Part shown: in pieces, positions 44,742-52,856 of the stretch
How positions within the stretch are numbered: the first letter of the stretch is position 1
Layout of the letters: each line of letters starts with the position of its first letter
Translations under genes and position numbers: made by a program
Notes under the pieces: generated by a model
Told to the model about the DNA's origin: nothing
The model's input: the letters and a program-made list of their open reading frames with translations, nothing else
Databases searched by the model: none
Source of the DNA: Paenibacillus periandrae
GTDB taxonomy: Bacteria; Bacillota; Bacilli; Paenibacillales; NBRC-103111
Length of the DNA stretch: 64,000 nucleotides
Assembly: GCF_022458865.1 (NCBI RefSeq)
Contig: NZ_JAJNMU010000007.1
Location: forward strand, 310,001-374,000
Direction of reading: 5' to 3'

Positions 44742-44744
44742 ACA

Positions 44745-44761
44745 TGTCATTTTATCTTACG
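44745..44761 (+). promoter_or_regulatory. GlnR/TnrA-like site in activator position before amt
   Basis: TGTCA-TTTTATC-TTACG matches TGTNAN7TNACA at all positions but the last. Its centre is about 52 bases upstream of the predicted start site, the position from which TnrA activates nrgAB (ammonium transporter) in B. subtilis. Confidence 0.65.
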
Positions 44762-44768
44762 TAATCCG

Positions 44769-44798
44769 TTGACATAACTATCATTAGAAACGTATAAT
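44769..44798 (+). promoter_or_regulatory. Sigma-A promoter of the ammonium transporter gene
   Basis: TTGACA, 18-bp spacer, TATAAT: both hexamers are perfect consensus. Confidence 0.85.
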
Positions 44799-44845
44799 TA
44801 TGGGCGATGAACGGTTACAATGTGCGTAATAAGGAGATGAAGGAT

Positions 44846-46144
44846 ATGGATTTATCCACATTGGCCAGTGGATTGGACACCATTTGGGTTGTTCTTACGG
44901 CCGCGATGATTTTGCTGATGGAAGGCGGTTTTGCCTTGCTGGAAGCCGGTTTCGTTAGACAAAAAAATGCAGTCAGCATCATTATGAAGGTATTTGTCGA
45001 TATCGCTTTTGGCGCTCTTGTATTTTTCCTTATTGGCTTCGCTTTCATGCATGGCAAGGATATATCCGGACTTATTGGAACTAGCGGCTTTCTGCTCGGC
45101 GGTGATCTTTCACACATCGATCTCACAATCTCACATGATACATTTTGGTTATTCCAATGTGCTTTTGTTATTGCAGTTATTTCTATTGTATCTGGAGCCG
45201 TTGCGGAACGTATCAACTTCCACGCTTATATTTTATATACGATTGCAATGACAGGACTGATTTATCCAATCGCCGGACACTGGGTATGGAGCACAGGTGG
45301 ATGGCTCGGAAAGCTCGGAATGATCGATTTTGCCGGCTCGGCCGTCATACATGCGCTCGGCGGCTTCGCAGCTTTAGCTGCGGCGTTGTTCATAGGACCA
45401 CGTATTGGCAAATTTGCCGATAATGGAACTCCCAATATTGTTCCACCCTCCAACTTACCGTTAGCTTCAGTAGGCGCGTTTATTCTTTGGTTTGGTTGGT
45501 TTGGCTTCAACTCAGGAAGTACACTAAGCGCGACAAATGCGACAATTGGCCACATCGCCGTAACAACCATGTTATCAGCTGCTGCCGGCGGCGCAACCTG
45601 CATCCTGTTCACCATGTTCCGCTATCGCAAAGCAGATCCACCTATGGTCATTAACGGTTCGTTAGCAGGCCTAGTTGGAATCACGGCTGGCTGCGCGTTC
45701 GTCAGCGACATCGTCGCGATTCTGATTGGTGCTGTATGCGGCATTGCCATGGTATTCGCAACCGAATTTCTGGAGTCCAAGCGAATCGATGATCCTGTCG
45801 GCGCTTTTGCCGTCCATGGAGTCAGCGGCAGCATTGGAACACTGGCAATCGGCCTGTTTGCCAAGCCTGAGCTTACAGCAGGGTACGGACAAGGCTACAG
45901 CGGTTTATTGTACGGAGGCGGATGGAGCCTGCTCGGGGTTCAGACTCTCGGCCTTATTACGGTTTCCGTATGGGGCTTCGGCCTCACCTGGTTTGCTTTC
46001 AAATTGATCAAAAAAATCGTTCCGGTGCGTGTCAGCCGCGATGAAGAGCTAGTTGGTCTGGATGTTGGTATTCACGGTGTTCCTGCCTACAGCCAGGATG
46101 ACGACTTTATCGAGCTAACCAAGCTAAAAAACAGCCGCGGATAG
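44846..46144 (+). CDS. amt: Ammonium transporter
   Basis: 432 residues from the ATG at 44846, nine bases after AAGGAG; two earlier in-frame ATGs (44807 and 44837) are less well placed. Eleven membrane helices, with Amt landmarks DTIWVVLTAAMILLMEGGFA, the pore His in FAVHGVSGSIGTLAIGLF and in GSAVIHALGGFAALAAAL, and the channel Asp region. It imports ammonium at low concentration. No glnB/PII gene follows, unlike nrgAB of Bacillus; the gene ends 20 bp before a hairpin. Confidence 0.96.
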   Translation: MDLSTLASGLDTIWVVLTAAMILLMEGGFALLEAGFVRQKNAVSIIMKVFVDIAFGALVFFLIGFAFMHGKDISGLIGTSGFLLGGDLSHIDLTISHDTFWLFQCAFVIAVISIVSGAVAERINFHAYILYTIAMTGLIYPIAGHWVWSTGGWLGKLGMIDFAGSAVIHALGGFAALAAALFIGPRIGKFADNGTPNIVPPSNLPLASVGAFILWFGWFGFNSGSTLSATNATIGHIAVTTMLSAAAGGATCILFTMFRYRKADPPMVINGSLAGLVGITAGCAFVSDIVAILIGAVCGIAMVFATEFLESKRIDDPVGAFAVHGVSGSIGTLAIGLFAKPELTAGYGQGYSGLLYGGGWSLLGVQTLGLITVSVWGFGLTWFAFKLIKKIVPVRVSRDEELVGLDVGIHGVPAYSQDDDFIELTKLKNSRG

Positions 46145-46160
46145 CAGAATCTATCATCAT

Positions 46161-46198
46161 AAAAAGGGGTTTTCCCAAGTTACTTCGGGAAACCCCTT
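46161..46198 (-). terminator. Terminator between amt and the 46235 gene
   Basis: AAGGGGTTTTCCC pairs with GGGAAACCCCTT around a ten-base loop. The minus strand continues TTTTTATG, so it ends the gene at 46235; on the plus strand it may also stop amt, although no T run follows. Confidence 0.82.
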
Positions 46199-46234
46199 AC
46201 CTATAACAAACGATATGATTGCAAGTATATCAAA

Positions 46235-46612
46235 CTATTGCAATTCCTTGTCCAGATCATAACTGATCGCAATCAGGTCTCCCGGATTACTGCTTGTCAT
46301 AATTGCTTTAGCTTGTTCCAACTCTACACGCAGCTGTCGGATCTGAGCCATCGGCCTTTTTACGTAATGGATATACTCTACCGCCGCATGATGATCAGGC
46401 TTTTTTCCTGTAAACATCCGGCGTAAAGATGACATGGACTGATAGCTCCGTTCTTCCATTAACCTTTTTTTCTCGTATCGATCAATAATTTGTTCTATCT
46501 CGGCGATTTGAGTTTCCTTACGAGCGATATATGACTCTAGAAAGGGATATACCTCGGCTGCTTTTCGTTGAATCACTGGAATCGAACTCCCTGTTAATAT
46601 AGCATTAATCAT
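46235..46612 (-). CDS. Small helical protein of unknown function
   Basis: 125 residues, predicted mostly alpha-helical and charged, with coiled-coil tendency at about 30-60 (RKETQIAEIEQIIDRYEKKR) and 90-105. No signal or membrane segment and no recognised motif. AGGTGATG lies five bases before the ATG and a terminator follows at 46161. It sits among sporulation-type genes; that is the only functional hint. Confidence 0.7.
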   Translation of the reverse strand: MINAILTGSSIPVIQRKAAEVYPFLESYIARKETQIAEIEQIIDRYEKKRLMEERSYQSMSSLRRMFTGKKPDHHAAVEYIHYVKRPMAQIRQLRVELEQAKAIMTSSNPGDLIAISYDLDKELQ

Positions 46613-46740
46613 GGAACATCACCTATCTTTCCATGTGAACTTTCATTACAATATTGTTATTTTACACTAAATTTTCAGCTTTGAAAACCTCTTTTTTTGA
46701 AATCTACCCTTGAAAAATAGTCCTTATCATCTACAAACGC

Positions 46741-46770
46741 AAAAAAAAGCCGGCAAGCTTTCCCTGCCGA
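46741..46770 (-). terminator. Terminator after the SASP-like gene
   Basis: Minus-strand GTCGGCA/TGCCGGC with a 9-base loop, followed by TTTTTTT. 30 bases past the stop at 46801. Confidence 0.88.
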
Positions 46771-46800
46771 CTCCTTGTTATTCCTCAATACCTGTAAGCT

Positions 46801-46932
46801 TTACTTACTACTATTCATATTTGGCTTCGTATTAGTGGCTTCGCTCGCAGCTGCACTATTGACGTTTTTGGCTACAATTTCCTGGGAAAACTCGGTATCA
46901 TTTTGTTGCTTCTTATTTTTGTTTTTTGCCAT
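46801..46932 (-). CDS. Small gamma-type SASP-like spore protein
   Basis: 43 residues, too short for routine ORF calling: MAKNKNKKQQNDTEFSQEIV then a segment rich in Asn, Ser and Ala. The Lys/Gln/Asn-rich composition and the TEF...E element recall gamma-type small acid-soluble spore proteins (SspE), which serve as an amino acid store degraded by the Gpr protease at germination. GGAGGTGATC, complementary to the 16S tail, is upstream. A SigG-like promoter (46957-46986) and a strong terminator bracket it. Assignment to the gamma class is by composition, not alignment. Confidence 0.72.
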   Translation of the reverse strand: MAKNKNKKQQNDTEFSQEIVAKNVNSAAASEATNTKPNMNSSK

Positions 46933-46956
46933 GGATGATCACCTCCCGTACAAACA

Positions 46957-46986
46957 TAGTATGGGTAGCGAGGTAATTTTTTATGT
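46957..46986 (-). promoter_or_regulatory. Forespore (SigG/SigF-like) promoter of the SASP-like gene
   Basis: Minus-strand ACATA, 18 bases, CATACTA. The -10 fits the SigG pattern CATNHTA and the -35 fits HATR with the first G missing. Confidence 0.55.
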
Positions 46987-47004
46987 TATGCTGTTTTTGG
47001 TAAC

Positions 47005-47682
47005 TCATAGCAATAATTCGTCCTCTAATTGATTCCACATCACTGTCGTTATTTTGCCCTCACCTTTTTTCACGACAAAAACGTGCAGCGTTTTTTTACC
47101 CCATTCTTTATAAACCTGATCCTTTGTTTCAAAATAAAGATCAATCCGGTTTCCCTTGATCGCACTTCCTGTATCTGCAACAACTCCATATCCGTAACCA
47201 GGTATGTAGAGCACAGAACCTATCGGAAATACGGTTGGATCGGCCGCGATGGTTGAAAGTGAATTTTTGTTGCGCTGCACCTTTAGGCCAGAGAACGTCA
47301 CCCCGTATTCGGGATGTCCCGGATTTTTCCCGGTCGATTCCTTTCCTGCAAAATAGCCTGTAGCAACTACCTCTGTCGCTGTGTATTTGGACAAATCCTG
47401 ATTCAAATTAGGTAATTTGCTATAATTGTTCGTGCGTGAGTATTTAACCTCAGACGTTTGAAGCTCGGCCGATTCCGGCTTCGCCTTCACAGGCCCCGAA
47501 TCTTTTACCTCCACAGCTGCAGCACTGGCAGGCTCCGAATGCGATTGTTGCATGACAGCAGACTCCATAATACTCCAACTTGAAACTGTCAGTTGTTCTT
47601 CCTTCTCAAAAATCATGATTAGTAGCATCATAATAGTTGCTACGCAGATCCATTTTGCATGATTTACCGCTTTAGGTAACAT
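47005..47682 (-). CDS. 3D-domain (YocH/YabE/MltA-like) exported protein
   Basis: 225 residues from the ATG at 47682; a GTG at 47697 is the longer option with almost no spacing to AAGGG. A membrane helix or signal (about 8-26) precedes an Ala/Glu-rich linker (about 40-95) and a 3D domain (about 105-225) with [29 protein letters not shown], containing the Asp residues that name the family. Such domains share the double-psi fold with lytic transglycosylases and are linked to peptidoglycan turnover and resuscitation. Enzymatic specificity unknown. Confidence 0.87.
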   Translation of the reverse strand: MLPKAVNHAKWICVATIMMLLIMIFEKEEQLTVSSWSIMESAVMQQSHSEPASAAAVEVKDSGPVKAKPESAELQTSEVKYSRTNNYSKLPNLNQDLSKYTATEVVATGYFAGKESTGKNPGHPEYGVTFSGLKVQRNKNSLSTIAADPTVFPIGSVLYIPGYGYGVVADTGSAIKGNRIDLYFETKDQVYKEWGKKTLHVFVVKKGEGKITTVMWNQLEDELLL

Positions 47683-47811
47683 ACTTGGATATACCACCCC
47701 TTACTACAGGAGGTTCTCCAAAATGGAAAAAAATTATACCATTCCGCCAAATTGACTGCAAACACACCTTATTCAGCTTGTATTTCAATCACAAATAAGC
47801 AATTATGACCA

Positions 47812-47840
47812 TTGACAAAAATTTATTTTTGTGGTATAAT
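47812..47840 (+). promoter_or_regulatory. Perfect consensus promoter with a palindrome in the spacer
   Basis: TTGACA, 17-bp spacer, TATAAT, with no deviation. The spacer holds the perfect inverted repeat CAAAAAT-TT-ATTTTTG (47816-47831), a good place for a repressor. The leader to the ATG at 47931 is about 85 bases. Confidence 0.85.
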
Positions 47841-47930
47841 TTATTATTTTATTATTGACTACTCTTTTTCGATTCACTATTATGATACATAGAGTTCATT
47901 GTCTTCGCGACATAACCTGGAGGTGAACGG

Positions 47931-48590
47931 ATGAGCAATGAATGGGTGTGGGACGTTACTGTTCGATCTGTGGAACGGGAAGAAATCTGTTTTGCCCCAA
48001 ACAGCGATTGGCAGGTACAGGCACAGGGCTTCCGACTACATTTTAACACGGTGCTGCCAAATCTACGTACTCAAGATCAAATTTTGGTTTCCGTTGGTGA
48101 ATGGGATACACCTACCTGGGCAGCTTTTATCGGAACGGCAGTAGAGTGCAGTCCTGAATCCATCCTGCTGTATACGAGCCCCCAATATGAGTCCCGTCTA
48201 TGGAACGCACGTCGGATCGAACGCACTTTCTCACCGCTCATGTCCATCAAAGGAGCTCAGAATGTTATCGACAGGTTGGGCTTATTCCCCCCGTTTCATT
48301 ACGATGAAATTACGAAGGTATGTATGGATGCCGAGGAGCGGAGTAACATACCGATGAATCTGTCCGTGACGATCAGGCATACATCCACAGGCGGGCTGGA
48401 ACAGCATATTGATTTTTATTTTGCAGACATCCAGCAGGAGAACGTAACCCCCGCCGAGGAATGCAACATTTGTTTGCAGCTGAGTTTCAAGTACGAAGGC
48501 GAATGTATTCGCGTCCAGCTGGATGCCGTGTCCGGGTTTGCAGCATCATTTCTATGCCACAAAATTGCTGTCCAATTACAAGACACATAG
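47931..48590 (+). CDS. Protein of unknown function
   Basis: 219 residues, soluble, slightly acidic, rich in beta-forming residues, with several Trp and Cys and no signal peptide. GGAGGTG precedes the ATG. I recognise no family motif. It is transcribed from a perfect sigma-A promoter and is followed 28 bp later by an MBL-fold hydrolase gene, so the two probably form an operon ending at the hairpin at 49398. Confidence 0.75.
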   Translation: MSNEWVWDVTVRSVEREEICFAPNSDWQVQAQGFRLHFNTVLPNLRTQDQILVSVGEWDTPTWAAFIGTAVECSPESILLYTSPQYESRLWNARRIERTFSPLMSIKGAQNVIDRLGLFPPFHYDEITKVCMDAEERSNIPMNLSVTIRHTSTGGLEQHIDFYFADIQQENVTPAEECNICLQLSFKYEGECIRVQLDAVSGFAASFLCHKIAVQLQDT

Positions 48591-48618
48591 TTCTTCATTA
48601 TATGATTGGAGGGATACT

Positions 48619-49371
48619 ATGAAAATAGCAGCAGGAATAGCGATGCTCGAAATTTCAGCAGTAGTAATGGGGAAGCTCGACACCATTTATCCCACACTTT
48701 TATGGGACCATCAGTCAGCCATATTGGTAGATACAGGTTATCCGGGACAGCTTCCCAAATTTCGTGAAGCTCTAGAGCAAGAGGATGTGTCCTGGGATCG
48801 GCTCAATCATATTATTATTACGCATCAGGACCTGGATCATATCGGAAGCTTGGCCCATATATTAGCAGACAGCCCCCAAACCATTACAGTCTCCGCCAAC
48901 AAGCTGGAACAGCCGTACATCCAAGGCGAAAAACAATTATTAAAAATTACACCAGAAGCTATCGAGCTTGCTGTCGCATCCTTACCAGCCGAGGTTCCCG
49001 AGGAATGGCGCAAAGCATTCAGATCAGCTCTTGAAAATCCACCAAAAGCTCAGGTCGATACCATTATTCAAAATGAACAGGAGCTGCCTGACTGTGGAGG
49101 TATTATCGTTATCGATACTCCCGGCCACACCCCCGGACATATCAGCCTGTATCACAAAACGAGCAAAACCTTAATCGCAGCCGATGCGCTGGTCGTTATG
49201 GATGGACAATTACAGGGTCCGACTCCCGAGCATGCGCTCGATTACGAATTAGCCATACAATCGCTGAAGAAGCTGGAATCATTTGATATAGAGAATGTTA
49301 TTTGCTACCACGGAGGGCTGTACCAAGGAAGCGATATTAATCAGCGAATAAAGCAATTGGCAAACGACTAA
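48619..49371 (+). CDS. MBL-fold metallo-hydrolase
   Basis: 250 residues from the ATG at 48619 (GGAGG seven bases upstream); the frame is open further up, inside the previous gene, without a ribosome site. Metallo-beta-lactamase fold: IILVDTGYP-like strand, IITHQDLDHIGSL as the metal motif (HxDxDH variant), DTPGHTPGHISLYH, AADALVVMDG, and a terminal CYHGG His. Typical of small Firmicute hydrolases of glyoxalase II/lactonase type; substrate unknown. Operon with the unknown protein upstream. Confidence 0.88.
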   Translation: MKIAAGIAMLEISAVVMGKLDTIYPTLLWDHQSAILVDTGYPGQLPKFREALEQEDVSWDRLNHIIITHQDLDHIGSLAHILADSPQTITVSANKLEQPYIQGEKQLLKITPEAIELAVASLPAEVPEEWRKAFRSALENPPKAQVDTIIQNEQELPDCGGIIVIDTPGHTPGHISLYHKTSKTLIAADALVVMDGQLQGPTPEHALDYELAIQSLKKLESFDIENVICYHGGLYQGSDINQRIKQLAND

Positions 49372-49397
49372 GCATATACAAGCGCCAACAGAAACAC

Positions 49398-49432
49398 AAA
49401 ACGGACCAGCTCCCTGAAGGATTGGTCCGTTT
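49398..49432. terminator. Bidirectional terminator between the MBL gene and thrS
   Basis: AAACGGACCA pairs with TGGTCCGTTT around a 15-base loop. Minus strand: TTTTGTGTTT follows; plus strand: a weaker TTTAGCTTTATT. Confidence 0.85.
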
Positions 49433-49439
49433 AGCTTTA

Positions 49440-51380
49440 TTAATCAATAACCTTGCTGCGAATAGCTTCTTCGATCATCGCTACTACACTATCCAAGCTC
49501 TGAACACCCAGGTCACCTTCACCGCGTTTACGGACAGATACACTGGAGCTGTTCATTTCATTTTCCCCTACAACGAGCATATAAGGGATCTTCTCCAGCT
49601 GCGCCTCGCGGATTTTATAACCCAGCTTTTCATTACGCAAATCGGATTCAACGCGAACACCAGCCAGCTGAAGCTTTTCTTCGACTTTCTTGGCATAATC
49701 TTCAAATGCAGTTGAAACCGGAATAACCTTAGCCTGAACCGGAGAAAGCCAAGTCGGCAGTGCACCGGCAAAGTTCTCAAGCAGGAACGCAGTCATCCGC
49801 TCCATAGTGGAAATTACGCCACGGTGGATAACGACCGGACGATGCTTTTGACCGTCCTCACCCACATATTCAAGCTGGAAGCGCTCAGGCAGCAGGAAGT
49901 CGAGTTGAACAGTACCGAGAGTCTCCTCTTTTTTCAATGCAGTCTTGATCTGCACATCCACCTTCGGTCCGTAGAAAGCCGCTTCGCCTTCTGCTTCAAA
50001 GTAAGGAATATTCAACTCCTCAACAACCTCTTTGAGCATACGCTGAGACATTTCCCACATGGCATCATCGTTAAAGTATTTTTCGGTGTCTTTAGGATCA
50101 CGGTAGGACAACCGGAAACGGTATTCCTTGATACCAAAATCCTCATAAACCTGACGGATCAAAGTAATAACCCGGCTGAACTCTTCCTTGATCTGGTCGG
50201 GACGACAGAAAATGTGAGCATCATTCAAATTCATTGCACGCACACGGTGCAAGCCTGTCAGAGCCCCTGACATTTCATAACGATGCATCATCCCAAGCTC
50301 GGCCACACGAACCGGCAGATCGCGGTAGCTGCGCATATCGCTCTTATAGATCATCATATGATGCGGACAGTTCATCGGACGAAGCACCAGCTCTTCATTG
50401 TCCATAATCATTTTGGGGAACATGTCTTCCTGGTAATGCTCCCAGTGTCCAGAGGTTTTGTACAGCTCTACATTGGCTAGTACAGGCGTGTATACGTGCT
50501 GGTAGCCAAGACGCTCTTCCAGATCGACGATATAACGCTCCATAGTGCGACGCAGCTTGGCTCCTTGCGGCAGCCATAATGGCAGGCCTTGTCCAACCTC
50601 ACGGGAGAAGGTGAACATTTTCAGCTCTTTACCCAGCTTACGGTGGTCGCGTTTCTTGGCTTCCTCCAGCAGATGTAAATGCTCATCCAGATCGGATTTT
50701 TTTAAAAAGGCTGTTCCGTAAATACGTTGAAGCATTTTATTCTTTGCATCACCACGCCAGTAAGCTCCTGCAACGCTAAGCAGCTTGAACGCTTTAATAC
50801 GACCGGTTGAAGGCAAATGCGGGCCGCGGCACAAGTCAAAAAACTCGCCTTGATCATAAATGGTCAGCACAGAATCCTCAGGCAAATCACGAATCAGTTC
50901 CAGCTTTAAAGGATCTTCCATTTCAGTAAATATACGAATGGCTTCCTCACGACTGACCTCGCGACGACGAATCGGGAAGTTCTCCTGAGCTACCTTTTCC
51001 ATTTCCTTCTCGATCTTAGTCAGATCCTCTGGTGTAAGCGGCGTTTCCAAATCGATATCATAATAAAAACCATCCTCAATTACAGGACCGATACCGAGTT
51101 TTACAGCCTTTTCACCATAAATACGTTTGATCGCCTGCGCCATCAGATGCGCTGTACTATGACGATACACTTCAAGTCCGCTCTCGCTGTCCAATACGAT
51201 AATTTCCAATGCAGCATCCTGCGTGATAGGTGTGTTCAAGTCAACTGATTTGCCATCAATTTTGCCAATCACTGCATTTTTCTTCAAACCTGAGCTGATC
51301 GAGCCGGCTACCTCTTCTATCGTAGTCCCTTGCTCATACTCCCTAACCGCTCCGTCAGGAAATGTAACCTTAACCGCCAT
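49440..51380 (-). CDS. thrS: Threonyl-tRNA synthetase
   Basis: 646 residues, full length. N-terminal TGS domain (1-62), editing-associated domain with [15 protein letters not shown], core class II catalytic domain with [20 protein letters not shown] (zinc Cys, ATP site), and C-terminal anticodon-binding domain. It charges tRNA-Thr. AGGAGG lies eight bases before the ATG. Between that site and the T-box terminator are three identical 38-bp hairpin repeats (51399-51512). Downstream of ytxC as in Bacillus. Confidence 0.98.
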   Translation of the reverse strand: MAVKVTFPDGAVREYEQGTTIEEVAGSISSGLKKNAVIGKIDGKSVDLNTPITQDAALEIIVLDSESGLEVYRHSTAHLMAQAIKRIYGEKAVKLGIGPVIEDGFYYDIDLETPLTPEDLTKIEKEMEKVAQENFPIRRREVSREEAIRIFTEMEDPLKLELIRDLPEDSVLTIYDQGEFFDLCRGPHLPSTGRIKAFKLLSVAGAYWRGDAKNKMLQRIYGTAFLKKSDLDEHLHLLEEAKKRDHRKLGKELKMFTFSREVGQGLPLWLPQGAKLRRTMERYIVDLEERLGYQHVYTPVLANVELYKTSGHWEHYQEDMFPKMIMDNEELVLRPMNCPHHMMIYKSDMRSYRDLPVRVAELGMMHRYEMSGALTGLHRVRAMNLNDAHIFCRPDQIKEEFSRVITLIRQVYEDFGIKEYRFRLSYRDPKDTEKYFNDDAMWEMSQRMLKEVVEELNIPYFEAEGEAAFYGPKVDVQIKTALKKEETLGTVQLDFLLPERFQLEYVGEDGQKHRPVVIHRGVISTMERMTAFLLENFAGALPTWLSPVQAKVIPVSTAFEDYAKKVEEKLQLAGVRVESDLRNEKLGYKIREAQLEKIPYMLVVGENEMNSSSVSVRKRGEGDLGVQSLDSVVAMIEEAIRSKVID

Positions 51381-51398
51381 TGATTTGACCTCCTAAAA

Positions 51399-51512
51399 GT
51401 TTTCGTAGAAAACTTACTTCGTAAGCATCTACCCCAGTTTTCGTAGAAAACTTACTTCGTAAGCATCTACCCCTGTTTTCGTAGAAAACTTACTTCGTAA
51501 GCATCTACCTTT
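51399..51512 (-). repeat. Leader hairpin-repeat array upstream of thrS (three 38-bp copies)
   Basis: Three tandem 38-bp copies (51399-51436, 51437-51474, 51475-51512), identical over at least 35 bases. In thrS sense each has ATGCTTACGAAGTAAG (itself able to form a CTTAC/GTAAG hairpin) and then GTTTTC-TAC-GAAAAC. The last hairpin ends four bases before AGGAGG (AAAACTTTTAGGAGG). The array lies entirely between the T-box terminator and the start codon. Confidence 0.95.
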
Positions 51513-51521
51513 TTAGACAAC

Positions 51522-51815
51522 AAAAAAAGCGCATCATATCCCGTAAGGGACGAGAGCGCTTGGTCACGTGGTTCCACCCTAGTTCAATTCGTCCATAGGC
51601 ATAACCCCATCTGAACGAATCCTCATAAGCATCCAATAACGGGAATGAGCCGGCCATATTTACTTACGGATCGTCCATAATCAATTCATTCAATCCGTGT
51701 TCCATATCGCAACTACAAAGGGGTAAATGAATGTCGTTAACCGAAGGAGCTTGCAGCCAATGTCTCCTATCTCTGTACAGCACGGCAATCATCGTTGTCT
51801 TTGATTCTAGTCTTA
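51522..51815 (-). promoter_or_regulatory. T-box leader of thrS
   Basis: The T-box sequence GGGTGGAACCACG (51567-51580, minus strand) followed by a terminator stem AGCGC...GCGCT with an inner TCCC/GGGA hairpin and a run of seven T (51524-51560). Uncharged tRNA-Thr pairing with the T-box would prevent termination. About 230 bases upstream contain the stem I region. I did not identify the specifier codon with confidence. Confidence 0.92.
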
Positions 51816-52724
51816 GCTCTTATTATAATCCGATACCGCAAAACGGTCAAGATTATGACATAATCCGCAATATTCGCACAGTTCAACACGATTTTCAAAA
51901 ATCTGCGAAATCGTTTGAATAATTTGCAGGTCCGGTTCTCGGGTATGGATGTATATCAATTGCGGCGATACGGATATGAGCGTACTTACGATCAAATCTT
52001 CGAAATTAACATCTTTTTCCAGAAGCTCCATCGTCAAGGTAGCATTTGTTTCACTGGTATCTATAGCTTCCATGTGGTCGTTAAGCAGTTCAAATTCATT
52101 GCCGCCTTTATGTATCAGGTGTGCAAATGGAATTTTTGCTTCCTGGATGTATACAAAATATTGCAGCAGTGAAATAAACTCCTTGTACTGCCGATCCATC
52201 AAAAACTCATCTACGGCGTATTCCACAATTTCACGTAACTCCTGCATGTAATCATTGAAGCGGAAACGCATAAATCCATCAAGATTCAAATCTTTGCAAT
52301 CCTTCAGTACAACAAATAACTGCTGACTCACCTTATGCTTACGACGTGTCCGCATTTCCTGCTGCTCTGGATTATCTTCACTTAACTCCGGCTTGAGATA
52401 ACTCAAAATATCCTTGATATCTTCTACTTTTCCGAAATGAAATTCATCGATAATAAGCTGTCGAATCCGTTGTTCTTCCTCATCCTGAACGACCCAATCC
52501 GCTACTGTCTCAGCAGCCAATTGATACAACGCGTCTATTTGGTGTTTTGTGGAAAAACGGGTTCTGTTCCCAACTGCTTCGATCACGGTATACTCACGAT
52601 AGCTCGAAAGCTTAACCGAAGCATCCTCCTTGTATGTTTTTCTCAAAGCCGCCGCTAACCGATTTTGTATCTGATTTATGGATGAATCGGGGGTTTTCAT
52701 AAGAGTAAAGGCGAATAGCTTCAT
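51813..52724 (-). CDS. ytxC: YtxC, putative sporulation protein
   Basis: 303 residues from the ATG at 52724, eight bases after AAGGAG; a GTG at 52733 is too close to that site. The sequence and position before thrS match the ytxC gene of Bacillus (dnaB-dnaI-ytxC-thrS). Mostly helical, soluble. In Bacillus it is listed among sporulation-related proteins; function unknown. The promoter of the thrS leader overlaps its last codons. Confidence 0.85.
   Translation of the reverse strand: MKLFAFTLMKTPDSSINQIQNRLAAALRKTYKEDASVKLSSYREYTVIEAVGNRTRFSTKHQIDALYQLAAETVADWVVQDEEEQRIRQLIIDEFHFGKVEDIKDILSYLKPELSEDNPEQQEMRTRRKHKVSQQLFVVLKDCKDLNLDGFMRFRFNDYMQELREIVEYAVDEFLMDRQYKEFISLLQYFVYIQEAKIPFAHLIHKGGNEFELLNDHMEAIDTSETNATLTMELLEKDVNFEDLIVSTLISVSPQLIYIHTREPDLQIIQTISQIFENRVELCEYCGLCHNLDRFAVSDYNKS
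51822..51850 (-). promoter_or_regulatory. Sigma-A promoter of the thrS leader
   Basis: Minus-strand TTGACC, 17-bp spacer, TATAAT. It lies inside the 3' end of ytxC. Confidence 0.8.
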
Positions 52725-52856
52725 CTCATCCACTCCTTTCTTTCACACTTCTCATGTTAAAGTATATGGTCCCTCGCAGGCATATATACAAACAACAATT
52801 TCCCATGGTATAGTTAAGAAATCAGAAAAGTGTAATTAATGGAGTGACTGGAAATC

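Noticed and set aside
51399..51512. Possible CRISPR array
   Set aside because: The three 38-bp units are contiguous without unique spacers and there are no cas genes; each repeat folds into leader hairpins.
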